64,000 nucleotides of DNA. Source: Ameyamaea chiangmaiensis (GTDB lineage: Bacteria > Pseudomonadota > Alphaproteobacteria > Acetobacterales > Acetobacteraceae). The DNA is taken from NCBI RefSeq assembly GCF_013376175.1, contig NZ_JABXXR010000002.1, positions 1-64,000 of the forward strand, given 5' to 3'. The position numbers and the translations under genes were made by a program. Under the pieces are notes generated by a model that worked only from the letters and a program-made list of their open reading frames with translations, was not told the DNA's origin and did not search any database. The first letter of the stretch is position 1. Every line of letters starts with the position of its first letter. Positions 32,744 through 42,121 of this stretch are shown piece by piece.

Positions 32744-34477
32744 ATGAGCCGAGATAAACAAATCGTGCGCGCGTGGACCCGGGCGCAGGCCCGTCTGGGC
32801 CGAAGGAACGCGCGTCCGGTCATTGCCGCCGGCCTCGTCGGCACTCTGATCGCGTGTGCGCAGGCGGCGTGCATCGCAGCGCTACTGGGCCCTGTACTGG
32901 CCGGTCATGCGGCTGCGATGCAGATCGTGTGGCCCCTGGCGGGTTTTGGATGTCTCGCGATCGTGCGTGCCATGGTCCTCGCCCTGGGTGACATCGCCGC
33001 CGGCCGGGCCGGTGCCCGCGCGCGGCGGCGGCTTCGACAGGATATCGTCCAGACCATGCTTTCGGCCGGCCCCGTTCTGCTGCGCCGCGCGCACAGCGGC
33101 GCGCTGGCCGCGCTGGCGTTCGACCGGGTCGAAGCTCTGGACGGCTTTTTCGCCCGTTGGATTCCGGCCTCCATCCTGTGGGTGGCGCAGCCTGTTCTGG
33201 TGGTCTGCGTGGTCGCGTTCGTGGCCCCGCACGCCGCACTGGTCATGGCGCTGTGCGGCCTGTTCGTCCCCTTCGCGCAGGCGGCGTTTGGCATCGGCGC
33301 CGCGGTCGCGTCCCGACGCCAGTTTCTGGCGATGACCCGCCTCCAGGCCCGGTTCCTCGACCGCATCCGTGGCATCGCCACGATCGTACTTGCCGGCCGG
33401 GCGGACGACGAGGCCGAGCGTCTCGCCGCAGCGGCCGCTGAACTGCGCAAACGCACGATGACGGTGCTGCGCGTCGCGTTCCTGTCGTCGGCCGCGATCG
33501 ATCTCGCCATGGTGGTGGCGCTCGTGCTGATCACGTTGGGCGAGGGGCATGGCCTCGTGGCGCAGCGGGCCGCCGGGACGCTCGATCCCGCGTCGGTAGG
33601 CCGGGCTCTCTTCGCACTGGTTCTGGTGCCGGAGTTTTTTGCGCCGTTACGCGCCCTCGCACTGGCCTATCAGGATCGGGCGCAGGCGTCGGGCGCTGCG
33701 GAATCGATCCATGATCTGTTTGGCGCCGAGACGGTCTCTATCGATGCGGACGAGGGCCGTCAGTCGCACGACGTTCCGTGCACCCCGGGCGAAGCACGCC
33801 CGTCCTCGGTGTCCGTTCGCTTCGAGCGCGTTAGTTTTTCGTGGGACGCGGACCGGGGCGCGAGCCTGAGCGACGTGAGCTTCCGAATGGACGCGCGCCA
33901 GACGCTTTTACTGTGCGGGGCCTCGGGAGCAGGCAAGTCAACGATAATGGAACTGCTGCTGGGTTTCGTTTCGCCGATGAGCGGGCGGATCCTGTTCAAC
34001 GAATGCGATGTGGCGGAGATGTCCAGCGCCCAGCGTGCGCGATACGTCGCCTGGATCGGCCAGAGGCCGGTTCTGTTCGCGGGCACCATCGCGGACAATC
34101 TGCGGCTGGCGCGACCCGAGGCGAGCGATGAGGCGCTGGAGCATGCGCTTGCTATGGCGTCGGCCGACTTCGTGTCGGCACTGCCGCAAGGCATTCACAC
34201 GGTGATCGGGGACGGCGGCTTCGGGCTGTCGGGTGGTCAGGCACAGCGGATCGCAATCGCGCGCGCATTCCTGAAGAATGCGCCCCTTCTGTTGCTTGAT
34301 GAGCCGACAGCGCATCTCGATCCTGCGACCGAACGCGCTATTTTCGACACGCTCGCGCGGCTGGCGGAGGGACGCACCGTGATTCTGGCCAGCCATTCTC
34401 ACGCCATCAGCCGCTTTGGCGCACAGAGGCTCGACCTTGTGCACGGACGTGTGCTGGAAAGTAGGGTCGTGGCATGA
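32744..34477 (+). CDS. cydD: Thiol reductant ABC exporter subunit CydD
   Basis: A 577-residue half-transporter with about six membrane helices (about 20-300) and an ATPase domain with Walker A GASGAGKST, signature LSGGQAQRIAIARAF and Walker B LLLLDEPTAHLD. CydDC exports glutathione/cysteine or handles heme and is needed to assemble cytochrome bd oxidase. ATG at 32744 is preferred because AAGG lies five bases before it; an earlier ATG at 32723 is also in frame. It overlaps cydC by four bases. The cydAB oxidase genes are not in this window. Confidence 0.9.
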   Translation: MSRDKQIVRAWTRAQARLGRRNARPVIAAGLVGTLIACAQAACIAALLGPVLAGHAAAMQIVWPLAGFGCLAIVRAMVLALGDIAAGRAGARARRRLRQDIVQTMLSAGPVLLRRAHSGALAALAFDRVEALDGFFARWIPASILWVAQPVLVVCVVAFVAPHAALVMALCGLFVPFAQAAFGIGAAVASRRQFLAMTRLQARFLDRIRGIATIVLAGRADDEAERLAAAAAELRKRTMTVLRVAFLSSAAIDLAMVVALVLITLGEGHGLVAQRAAGTLDPASVGRALFALVLVPEFFAPLRALALAYQDRAQASGAAESIHDLFGAETVSIDADEGRQSHDVPCTPGEARPSSVSVRFERVSFSWDADRGASLSDVSFRMDARQTLLLCGASGAGKSTIMELLLGFVSPMSGRILFNECDVAEMSSAQRARYVAWIGQRPVLFAGTIADNLRLARPEASDEALEHALAMASADFVSALPQGIHTVIGDGGFGLSGGQAQRIAIARAFLKNAPLLLLDEPTAHLDPATERAIFDTLARLAEGRTVILASHSHAISRFGAQRLDLVHGRVLESRVVA

Positions 34478-36150
34478 GCAGGGTTCAACACACTCCGCTG
34501 GTGGACCAGCGGACCGCTTTCGCACAGATTTTCGGCGTCTGGCGCCCGTGCATGCCACGACTGGCGATCGGCATCGTCCTTTCGCTTCTGGCACTGTTGG
34601 CCGGACTCGAACTGATGTGGACGGCAGGTCTGCGGCTGGCGGGCATGGCCATCGGTCTGTGGGCCGTGGCCTCCATCGTGCTGCGACTGCTTGGTGCGGG
34701 CCGCGTGGCGGGGCGGTATATCGAGCGCCTGTTCACGCACGACGCCATGTTCCGGGCACTGGCGGACCTGCGCGTCTGGTTTTTTCGTCGTCTTGCCGCC
34801 GGTTCGGCCGCGGGCCTCGGGTTCCGTCGGTCCGGCGATCTGCTGTCGCGGCTGGTGTCGGATGTCGAGACGCTCGACGGGCTGTATCTGCGCGTGGTGG
34901 TGCCATTGTGCGGAGCGGCGGTTGCACTGGCTCTTCTGCTGCGGGCAGCCCTTCCGCTCGCGCCCGGACTGGCGGTCGTGCTGGCGGTTCTGCTGTTGAT
35001 GGCCGCGATAGCGCTACCGCTTGTGGCACTTCGGATCGGTCGTCACGAAGGGGGTTCGATCGCGGTCGCACAGGCGGCGCTGCGCAACGGTCTGATCGAC
35101 CTTACCGCCGGATTGCGCGAAATCCGGGCCTTTGAGGCCGAAGCCGGGGTCGCGTCGCGGATCGACGTTCTGGACGAGTCCCTGAGCCGCGCGCAGGGAC
35201 AACTGGCGCGCAAACTCGCCCTCGCCGGCGCGGTGTCGTTTCTGACCGGACAGGCGGCGATCGTCGCTGTGCTTGCGGCCCTCGTCGGGGTGGGCATGAC
35301 GCCTCTTCATCCGGCGGCCGGGTGTGGTTTGCTGTTTCTGACCATCGCGGCGTTCGAGGCATCGTCCGGCCTGACGCGTGCCGGTGTCCTCGCCGGCACC
35401 ATGGGCATGGCCGCCCGCCGCGTTGTCGAGAGCGCCGATCAGCCGGCGACGCTGGATCGGGGGACGCGTCCGGCGCCAAGCGGGACCGATATCGCCCTGC
35501 GGAACGTGTCGTTCCGGTGGTCGCCGGATCGGCCGATGGTGCTGCGCAACGTGACCCTCGATATACCGTCGGGGTCACGCGTGGCCATTCTGGGCCCGTC
35601 CGGCGCGGGAAAATCGAGCCTCGCCGCCCTTCTTCTGAAGGTCGCAGTGCCCGAGGAGGGCGATATCCTTCTGGGATCGGAACCCCTGTCGACCCTGCGT
35701 GACGACGCCGTGCGCAGCCGGATTGCATGGCTGTCGCAGGCGACGCATCTGTTTGACGACACGTTGCGCGCCAACCTGACCCTCGGGCGTCGTGACGTCA
35801 CCGACGACATGTTGTGGCGTGCACTGGACCAGGCCGCGATCGGGGATCTGGTGCGCGGATTGCCCGACGGGCTCGAGACATGGATCGGGGAGGGCGGCAC
35901 GCGTCTCTCCGGCGGGCAGGGGCGGCGTGTCGCCCTGGCGCGCACTCTTCTGGCCGACGCGCCGATCCTTCTGCTCGATGAACCCACGACCGGTCTGGAT
36001 GCCCAGACGGCGGCCGATTTCTTCAGCACCCTTAACGATGTGGCTGGCGACCGCACCGTGATCATGATCGCGCATCGATTGACAGGCGTAGAGCGGATCG
36101 ACCGGGTGTGGCGCGTGGCGGACGGACAGGTCATGCCCGCGATGGCATGA
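34474..36150 (+). CDS. cydC: Thiol reductant ABC exporter subunit CydC
   Basis: A 558-residue partner of CydD with about six membrane helices and a C-terminal ATPase domain. Motifs are GPSGAGKSS (Walker A), LSGGQGRRVALARTLL and ILLLDEPTTGLDAQT (Walker B), followed by the switch His in IMIAHRLTGVE. Early residues YIERLFTHDAMFRALADLRVW are typical of CydC. The ATG overlaps the cydD stop codon (ATGA), so the two subunits should be made in balance. Confidence 0.9.
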   Translation: MSRVQHTPLVDQRTAFAQIFGVWRPCMPRLAIGIVLSLLALLAGLELMWTAGLRLAGMAIGLWAVASIVLRLLGAGRVAGRYIERLFTHDAMFRALADLRVWFFRRLAAGSAAGLGFRRSGDLLSRLVSDVETLDGLYLRVVVPLCGAAVALALLLRAALPLAPGLAVVLAVLLLMAAIALPLVALRIGRHEGGSIAVAQAALRNGLIDLTAGLREIRAFEAEAGVASRIDVLDESLSRAQGQLARKLALAGAVSFLTGQAAIVAVLAALVGVGMTPLHPAAGCGLLFLTIAAFEASSGLTRAGVLAGTMGMAARRVVESADQPATLDRGTRPAPSGTDIALRNVSFRWSPDRPMVLRNVTLDIPSGSRVAILGPSGAGKSSLAALLLKVAVPEEGDILLGSEPLSTLRDDAVRSRIAWLSQATHLFDDTLRANLTLGRRDVTDDMLWRALDQAAIGDLVRGLPDGLETWIGEGGTRLSGGQGRRVALARTLLADAPILLLDEPTTGLDAQTAADFFSTLNDVAGDRTVIMIAHRLTGVERIDRVWRVADGQVMPAMA

Positions 36151-36294
36151 ACTGGTCGCGACTCGCGCGGAGATGACGGAAACCATTGACGGACTCGCAG
36201 GCGCGGAGGCACCTAGAGGCCTGACACCGGTCCTTGCCGCCGGACTGTTAAGATAAACCGGCGATCTGCGCTCGCCTATCGGAGATACCACCTC

Positions 36295-36672
36295 ATGCTG
36301 CGTCGCCTGTCGCTTGTCCTTGGTCTGTGCGTGCTGGCGGGTTGTTCCACCGGATCGTCGCGTAAATACGTTGTGTTCTTCACGCATGGCTCGGCCGCGC
36401 TGGACGAAACGGCGCAGACCATAGTCTCGCATGCCGCCGCAACCGCCTTGGCCAAGGGGCGAGCGAACGTGATCGTCGAAGGTTACGCCGCGGCGCATGG
36501 CGATCTGTCGGCCGACGAGCTTCTGGCCATGGACCGCGCGCGCATCGTTGCCGACCAGCTGGCGCGCGATGGCGTGGCCCCGTCGGCGATCCGCCAGGCG
36601 CCGCGCGCGCCGTCGAACGAGAACGTCTCGGTTGCCGCGCGCCGCGTCGAGATCGAAATCGTCGCGCAGTAA
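36295..36672 (+). CDS. OmpA-like lipoprotein
   Basis: A 125-residue lipoprotein. The signal peptide ends in LAGC, with the acylated Cys at residue 16. The rest resembles a short OmpA C-terminal peptidoglycan-binding domain: VVFFTHGSAALDETAQTIVSHAA, then VIVEGYAAAHGDLSADELLAMDRARIVADQL and a C-terminal VAARRVEIEIV. It lacks the canonical TD..G...N motif in exact form, so peptidoglycan binding is only likely. It stands alone, with recQ beginning 18 bp after its stop. Confidence 0.75.
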   Translation: MLRRLSLVLGLCVLAGCSTGSSRKYVVFFTHGSAALDETAQTIVSHAAATALAKGRANVIVEGYAAAHGDLSADELLAMDRARIVADQLARDGVAPSAIRQAPRAPSNENVSVAARRVEIEIVAQ

Positions 36673-36690
36673 GGCCTGTCGCGGCACTCG

Positions 36691-38571
36691 ATGGCCGATG
36701 ACGCTGCCTTTCCCGCCGCCGTTGCGTCGGGGCTCGTAACACGCGGAACCGCTATGGACCGGGCGCACGCGGTTCTGCGCGAGACGTTCGGTTTTTCCGC
36801 TTTTCGTGGATTGCAGGAAGCCGCCGTCGCTCGTGTGATGGACGGTCAGGACACGCTGGTGCTGATGCCGACGGGCGGCGGCAAAAGCGTGTGTTATCAG
36901 GTTCCGGGCCTTGCGCGCACCGGTCTCGCGCTGGTCATTTCGCCGCTGATCGCGCTGATGCAGGACCAGGTGGCCGCGTTGCGGCAACTGGGTGTCAACG
37001 CCGCCGCCCTGCATTCGGAGCTGGACCCGGATGATGCGTCCCAGGTGTGGACCGAGATCAACGCCGGGCGCCTGAAATTTCTCTACGTCTCCCCCGAGCG
37101 CCTTTTGTCGCCCGGCATGATCGATCGTCTGGCGCGGCAGGAACTCGCCCTGATCGCGATCGACGAGGCGCACTGTGTCTCCGCCTGGGGGCATGATTTC
37201 CGGCCGGAGTATCGCGCGCTTGCGTCCTTGCCGGCCCATTTTCCCGGCGTGCCGCGTATTGCCCTGACCGCAACGGCCGACGAACGCACGCGCGAAGATA
37301 TTCTGGGCGCGCTCGGCATGCCCGATGCCGAGCGTCTGGTGGCGAGTTTCCACCGGCCCAACCTGCACGTCGCCGCCACGCCGAAAGCCTCGGAACTGCG
37401 GCAGCTGACATCGATGCTCGATGCCCATCGCACCGGAGCGAGCATCGTCTACTGTGGCAGTCGCGCGAAGACGGAACGGGTTGCCGCGACGTTGGCGGGG
37501 CAGGGATGGCCGGCGATCGCGTTCCATGCCGGCCTGTCGCCCATGGAAAAACGCGCGGCGCTGATGCGTTTTCGCTCCGGCGAACGGATCGTGGTGGTCG
37601 CGACGATCGCGTTCGGGATGGGGATCGATCGCCCGGACGTGCGCTGCGTCGTCCATCTCGACATGCCCGCCTCGCCGGAAGGTTATTATCAGCAGATCGG
37701 TCGTGCCGGACGCGACGGTGAGCCGGCGCATACGCTGCTGCTGTATGGTGGCGAGGACATGGCGCGGGCGCGCCACTGGCTCGACCAGTCTCAGGCCCCC
37801 GAGAGCGAGCGTCGCGTCATGAGCGCCCGGCTGGAGGCGATGATCGCCCTGACCGAGACCACGGGATGCCGCACGCAGGCGCTGCTGGCCTGTTTCGGTG
37901 AAGTGTTGCCAGCGGCGTGCGGCCATTGCGACAATTGCGCGCATCCGGTTGCGTCGTTCGATGGCACCGACGCCGCACGAAAGGTTCTGTCGGCGATCTA
38001 TCGCACGGGACAGAGGTTCGGTGCCGTGCATGTCGCGTCGGTCCTGCGCGGTAAAAGCACCGACATGACCCGGCGGCATCAGCACGAGGGATTGTCCGTC
38101 TTCGGGATCGGCAAGGATCGGTCCGAACAGTTCTGGCGCGGCGTGATCCGGCAGCTGATCGCCCGAGGGGCAGTGATGACCGTCGGTGATTACAACGGTC
38201 TGGCCCTTGACGAACGGGTGGCCCGGCCGATCCTGCGCGGCGAAGTGCCCGTCCTTCTGCGCGAGGACACCGAGGGCGCGTTGAAGCGGGCAGCCTTGCC
38301 TGACCGCGCGCCACGCTATGGCGACGATGAGGATCACGGCCTCGATGCCGAGGGCGAGCGCGTGTTCACCGCACTGCGCGACTGGCGCCGGACCGAGGCA
38401 CGCGAACAGGAAATTCCGCCCTATGTCATTTTCCATGACGCCGTCCTGCGCGATATCGCCCGCGAGCGCCCCGACGACCTGGACCTGCTTGGACGCATCA
38501 AGGGTGTGGGTGCGTCGAAGCTGGCGCGTTATGGCGATGCGGTTCTGGAAGCAATCGCCGAGGCGACATAA
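36691..38571 (+). CDS. recQ: ATP-dependent DNA helicase RecQ
   Basis: A 626-residue 3'-5' DNA helicase for recombination and fork repair. Motifs are FRGLQEAAVARVM (motif 0), MPTGGGKSVCYQVP (Walker A), AIDEAHCVSAWGHDFRPEY (DEAH and aromatic loop), TIAFGMGIDRPDVR and QQIGRAGRDG (motifs V and VI). A zinc site (CR...C...CGHCDNC, about 395-420) and winged helix follow, and an HRDC domain ends the protein (about 545-626). A second ATG at 36754 is a possible later start. The glycerol regulator begins 6 bp after the stop. Confidence 0.95.
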   Translation: MADDAAFPAAVASGLVTRGTAMDRAHAVLRETFGFSAFRGLQEAAVARVMDGQDTLVLMPTGGGKSVCYQVPGLARTGLALVISPLIALMQDQVAALRQLGVNAAALHSELDPDDASQVWTEINAGRLKFLYVSPERLLSPGMIDRLARQELALIAIDEAHCVSAWGHDFRPEYRALASLPAHFPGVPRIALTATADERTREDILGALGMPDAERLVASFHRPNLHVAATPKASELRQLTSMLDAHRTGASIVYCGSRAKTERVAATLAGQGWPAIAFHAGLSPMEKRAALMRFRSGERIVVVATIAFGMGIDRPDVRCVVHLDMPASPEGYYQQIGRAGRDGEPAHTLLLYGGEDMARARHWLDQSQAPESERRVMSARLEAMIALTETTGCRTQALLACFGEVLPAACGHCDNCAHPVASFDGTDAARKVLSAIYRTGQRFGAVHVASVLRGKSTDMTRRHQHEGLSVFGIGKDRSEQFWRGVIRQLIARGAVMTVGDYNGLALDERVARPILRGEVPVLLREDTEGALKRAALPDRAPRYGDDEDHGLDAEGERVFTALRDWRRTEAREQEIPPYVIFHDAVLRDIARERPDDLDLLGRIKGVGASKLARYGDAVLEAIAEAT

Positions 38572-38577
38572 CCGGCC

Positions 38578-39369
38578 ATGACGTCCGAGATTCCCGGCGG
38601 CGCCACGCCCGCCCAGCGGCGACTGGCGGCGATCGTCGCCTTGGTCCGCAACCGTGGCTATGTGTCGAACGAGGATCTCGCGCGCCAGTGCGAGGTCACG
38701 GTTCAGACGATCCGCCGCGACGTCAACCATCTCGCCGACCAAGGCCTGCTGGCCCGACATCACGGGGGGGCGGGACTGCCCTCATCGGTCGAGAACATTG
38801 CCTATACGGAGCGGCAGATTCTCAATCGCCGCGAAAAGGAAGCCATCGGGCGTCGTGCCGCGCGCCTGATCCCCGACAATGCCTCGCTGTTCATCAATAT
38901 CGGGACGACGACGGAAGCTTTCGCGCAGGCGCTTGGCGGCCATCAGGCGTTGCAGGTAATCACCAACAACCTGCACGTCGCCGCGATGCTGGCACCCCGG
39001 TCCGATTTCAAGGTCGTCGTGGCGGGTGGCCGGGTGCGCAGCCACGATGGCGGAATCGTGGGGCCGGCCGCGGCGGAGGCCCTGGGGAACTATCGTGTGG
39101 ATATCGGCGTCATCGGTATTTCCGGCATCGAGGACGATGGTTCCCTGATGGATTTCGATGTCGAGGAGATCGAGTGCGCGCGCGCAATCATGCGCAATGC
39201 GCGTCGCGTCGTCCTTCTGGCCGACCATACGAAGTTCACGCGCCATCCGCTGGGCCGGGTCGGCCCCGTGACAGCAGTCCATGATTTCGTGACCGACCGC
39301 GTACCGCCAGCGCGCCTGCGCGAAATCCTGGAGCGGGCCGGCACACGGCTGCATATCGCTGAGCTCTGA
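38578..39369 (+). CDS. glpR: DeoR-family transcriptional regulator, glycerol repressor GlpR
   Basis: A 263-residue DeoR-type regulator. The N-terminal helix-turn-helix (GYVSNEDLARQCEVTVQTIRRDVNHL, about 27-52) is followed by a sugar-phosphate sensing domain with NIGTTTEAFAQAL, VITNNLHVA and LLADHTKF. The gene is directly upstream of glpD, glpF and glpK, so it should be the glycerol 3-phosphate responsive repressor of that regulon. Two operator-like palindromes lie between it and glpD, one starting 21 bp after its stop. It is 6 bp downstream of recQ and so may be co-transcribed with it. Confidence 0.9.
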   Translation: MTSEIPGGATPAQRRLAAIVALVRNRGYVSNEDLARQCEVTVQTIRRDVNHLADQGLLARHHGGAGLPSSVENIAYTERQILNRREKEAIGRRAARLIPDNASLFINIGTTTEAFAQALGGHQALQVITNNLHVAAMLAPRSDFKVVVAGGRVRSHDGGIVGPAAAEALGNYRVDIGVIGISGIEDDGSLMDFDVEEIECARAIMRNARRVVLLADHTKFTRHPLGRVGPVTAVHDFVTDRVPPARLREILERAGTRLHIAEL

Positions 39370-39389
39370 GAGCTTCGCCCGCGTGGGCA

Positions 39390-39407
39390 ATCTTCGTTTC
39401 CGAACAT
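39390..39407. promoter_or_regulatory. GlpR-type operator 1
   Basis: ATCTTCG-TTTC-CGAACAT is an 18-bp palindrome with one mismatch and a 4-base centre. It matches the TTCG-N4-CGAA core of known GlpR sites and lies 133 bp from a second site of the same form. Confidence 0.65.
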
Positions 39408-39522
39408 TCGCGCGACTCTCGAGGCTGGCATGAGCGATGCTTGGCGGATTCTCACCGGATCGCGCGGCACTATCACATAAAAGAGAACGTCGAGCGGCGA
39501 AAACGAATTGCGGATGAGCATT

Positions 39523-39540
39523 ATGTTCGGATACGAACAT
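39523..39540. promoter_or_regulatory. GlpR-type operator 2, just upstream of glpD
   Basis: ATGTTCG-GATA-CGAACAT is a perfect 7+7 palindrome with a 4-base centre, flanked by T and T. It closely fits the E. coli GlpR consensus and sits 17 bp before the glpD ATG, where bound repressor would block transcription. Confidence 0.85.
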
Positions 39541-39557
39541 TCGGAAAGGAATTTTCC

Positions 39558-41132
39558 ATGCTCGCTTCGAATCCGCAGACTGTCCCACCTGATGCGCGTG
39601 TCGATCTTCTGATCGTGGGCGGCGGCGTCAACGGCACCGGCATAGCGCGTGATGCCGTCGGACGCGGTGCGTCGGTGATGCTGGTGGAGAAGGACGATCT
39701 TGCCGGGCATACGTCGTCGGCCAGCACGAAGCTGATCCATGGTGGCCTGCGCTACCTCGAATATTACGAGTTCCGGCTGGTCCGCGAAGCGCTGATCGAG
39801 CGGGAGCGGCTGCTGAAGATCGCGCCGCACATCATTTGGCCGATCCGGTTCGTCCTGCCGCATTCAAAGCTGGTGCGACCCGCGTGGCTGCTGCGGCTCG
39901 GCCTGTTCCTGTACGACCATCTGTGCCCGCGCATGACGCTGCCCAAGACGGAGTCGGTTCGCTTCGACCGCCACATCAGCGGCCGGGCGATCCGCGACGA
40001 CTACGCGCGCGGCTTCATCTATTCGGATGCCCGGGTGCTCGACAGTCGGCTTGTCGTGCTCAACGCGATGGACGCCCGGGACCGGGGAGCGGACATTCGC
40101 ACGCATACGCGTCTGGTCGGCGCAACGCGCCATGCCGACCATTGGGAGGCGGTGATCGAGGACGCCGACGGCGCGCGGCAGACTGTTCACGCCCGCATTC
40201 TGGTCAACGCGGCCGGGCCGTGGGTCGCCGACATGCTGCACAACACACTCAAGCTGCAAACGTCGAAAAACGTGCGGCTGGTGAAAGGCAGCCATATCGT
40301 CGTGCCCCGGCTGTATGATGGCGATCACGCCTACATCCTGCAAAATCCGGACAAGCGGATCGTGTTCGCCATTCCGTACGAGCAGGATTTCACCATGATC
40401 GGCACGACGGATATTCCATTCGAATCCGATCCGAACCGTGTCGAGATTGACGCTGACGAAACGCGCTATCTGTGCGACAGCGTCAGCCGGTATTTCCGCA
40501 CGCCGGTGAAGCCAGACGACGTCGTGTGGGCATGGTCGGGCGTGCGCCCGTTGTATGACGATGCGGCGAAGGACGCGTCTGCCGTGACGCGTGACTATGT
40601 CCTTGATGTCGACACCAGTGGCGGGGCGGCGATCCTGTCGATCTTCGGCGGCAAGATCACGACGTTCCGCAAACTTGCCGAGCACGCGATCGAGAAACTG
40701 GCGCCGCTGATGCCGGTTCTGGGAAAGCCGTCCTGGACCGGCACCCAGCCTCTGCCCGGCGGCGATCTCGGTGCTGGCGGCTTCGACGGTGCGGTGGCGC
40801 GTCTGCGGACGCAGGCCGGGTTTCTCGATCAGGCCACGGCGGAGCGGCTGGTGCGATCCTACGGCTCCTGCGCCTATCTGATCGTGGGCGATGCCGCCAC
40901 GCGGGAGACAATGGGCGAGGATTTCGGCGCCGGGCTGACGGCGCGCGAAATCGACTATCTCATGGCGCAGGAATGGGTGCGGTGCGCGGACGATCTGCTG
41001 TGGCGCCGCTCGAAACTGGGGCTGCATATCGCCCCGGAACAGGCGGCGCGGGTGGAGGCCTACATCGCACAGCGGCGTCAGAGCGGCGTGCCCGCGCAGC
41101 CCGCCTCAACGGGTACGCTCTCGGCGGCCTAG
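39558..41132 (+). CDS. glpD: Aerobic glycerol-3-phosphate dehydrogenase
   Basis: A 524-residue FAD-dependent membrane-associated enzyme oxidising glycerol 3-phosphate to dihydroxyacetone phosphate and passing electrons to quinone. The FAD-binding motif is LLIVGGGVNGTGIARDAVGRGA at about residues 16-37, followed by SSASTKLIHGGLRYLE, and the C-terminal domain has WAWSGVRPLYDD and FGGKITTFRKLAEHA. An AAAGGA ribosome site seven bases before the ATG at 39558 fixes the start. The upstream region carries two GlpR-type operators, so it should be induced by glycerol 3-phosphate. Confidence 0.96.
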   Translation: MLASNPQTVPPDARVDLLIVGGGVNGTGIARDAVGRGASVMLVEKDDLAGHTSSASTKLIHGGLRYLEYYEFRLVREALIERERLLKIAPHIIWPIRFVLPHSKLVRPAWLLRLGLFLYDHLCPRMTLPKTESVRFDRHISGRAIRDDYARGFIYSDARVLDSRLVVLNAMDARDRGADIRTHTRLVGATRHADHWEAVIEDADGARQTVHARILVNAAGPWVADMLHNTLKLQTSKNVRLVKGSHIVVPRLYDGDHAYILQNPDKRIVFAIPYEQDFTMIGTTDIPFESDPNRVEIDADETRYLCDSVSRYFRTPVKPDDVVWAWSGVRPLYDDAAKDASAVTRDYVLDVDTSGGAAILSIFGGKITTFRKLAEHAIEKLAPLMPVLGKPSWTGTQPLPGGDLGAGGFDGAVARLRTQAGFLDQATAERLVRSYGSCAYLIVGDAATRETMGEDFGAGLTAREIDYLMAQEWVRCADDLLWRRSKLGLHIAPEQAARVEAYIAQRRQSGVPAQPASTGTLSAA

Positions 41133-41189
41133 AGAGTTTTATCTCCAACGGGTCTGGAACCCCAACAAGAACAATCATCGGTGAACGCA

Positions 41190-42062
41190 ATGAAAATTGA
41201 TAAGAAGCTTCTGGGCGAGCTCATCGCCGAAATGGTCGCCGTTTTCATCATCATCCTGTTCGGCGATTCGGTGGCGGCGATGTACACGCTGTATGACCCG
41301 AGCCCATATAAAACTGCCTATTGGGGTGTGTGCATCGTCTGGGGACTGGGCGTCACCATTGCGATCTATGTGACCGGAGCCGTGTCGGGCACGCACGCAA
41401 ACCCGGCGGTCACCATCGCTCTGGCCACGTTCCGTGGGTTCTCGTGGAAGAAAACGCCGCTTTATATCGTGGCCCAGGTCCTGGGCGGCTTCCTCGGCGC
41501 GGCGGCGGTGTATGCCCTGTTCTCGCCCGTGATCGATCACTTTAATGAAGTGCATCACTTCACGCGGGCACTGGACGGCGGTGCGGCGGGCGTGTTCTTC
41601 ACCCATCCGGGCGAGGCGGTGACGCCGATGCATTCGCTGCTGGTGCAGACGATCCTGACGGGGATGCTGGTGTTCGGCATCTTCGCCATTACCTGCGAAT
41701 ACAACACCATGGCGCCGCAGGCGAACTCCGGCGCACTGATCATCGGTCTTCTGGTGGCGACGATCGGTGCCTCCGCCGGCTATCTCGACGCATGGGCGAT
41801 CAACCCGGCGCGCGACTTCGGGCCCCGGCTTTTCTGCTACTTTGCCGGGTGGGGTCCGCAGGCGCTGCCGGCGCCGCAGAACTACTGGTGGGTGCCGGTA
41901 CTGGGTCCGACGTTGGGCGGTCTGGTCGGTGGGGGAGCGTATTACGTGCTGATCCGGCCGTTCATGCCGGAGCGCCTTGTCGAACCGATGGCGCCCACGC
42001 CTGTCGTGCTGACCGAGACAGCGCTGCCGGCCGAGCGGTTCGGCGCCCACAGCCACTCCTGA
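41190..42062 (+). CDS. glpF: Glycerol uptake facilitator (aquaglyceroporin)
   Basis: A 290-residue MIP-family channel for glycerol entry. The two half-helix motifs are THANPAVTIAL (NPA at 71-73) and AINPARDFGPR (NPA at 205-207), with Asp209 after the second motif as in glycerol-conducting members. Six membrane helices are evident. The ATG at 41190 is used; a GTG three codons upstream is in frame. The gene follows glpD by 57 bp and precedes glpK, so glycerol enters and is then phosphorylated. Confidence 0.94.
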   Translation: MKIDKKLLGELIAEMVAVFIIILFGDSVAAMYTLYDPSPYKTAYWGVCIVWGLGVTIAIYVTGAVSGTHANPAVTIALATFRGFSWKKTPLYIVAQVLGGFLGAAAVYALFSPVIDHFNEVHHFTRALDGGAAGVFFTHPGEAVTPMHSLLVQTILTGMLVFGIFAITCEYNTMAPQANSGALIIGLLVATIGASAGYLDAWAINPARDFGPRLFCYFAGWGPQALPAPQNYWWVPVLGPTLGGLVGGGAYYVLIRPFMPERLVEPMAPTPVVLTETALPAERFGAHSHS

Positions 42063-42121
42063 AACAGTCGGCGTAATGAACAAGGGCCGGACGACACCGG
42101 CCGCATGGGAAGGACATCTCC

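Noticed and set aside
35575-38763. A very long open frame on the minus strand opposite cydC, the OmpA-like gene and recQ
   Set aside because: It runs antisense to three well-supported genes, shows low-complexity composition typical of GC-rich third-position effects, and has no recognisable domain.
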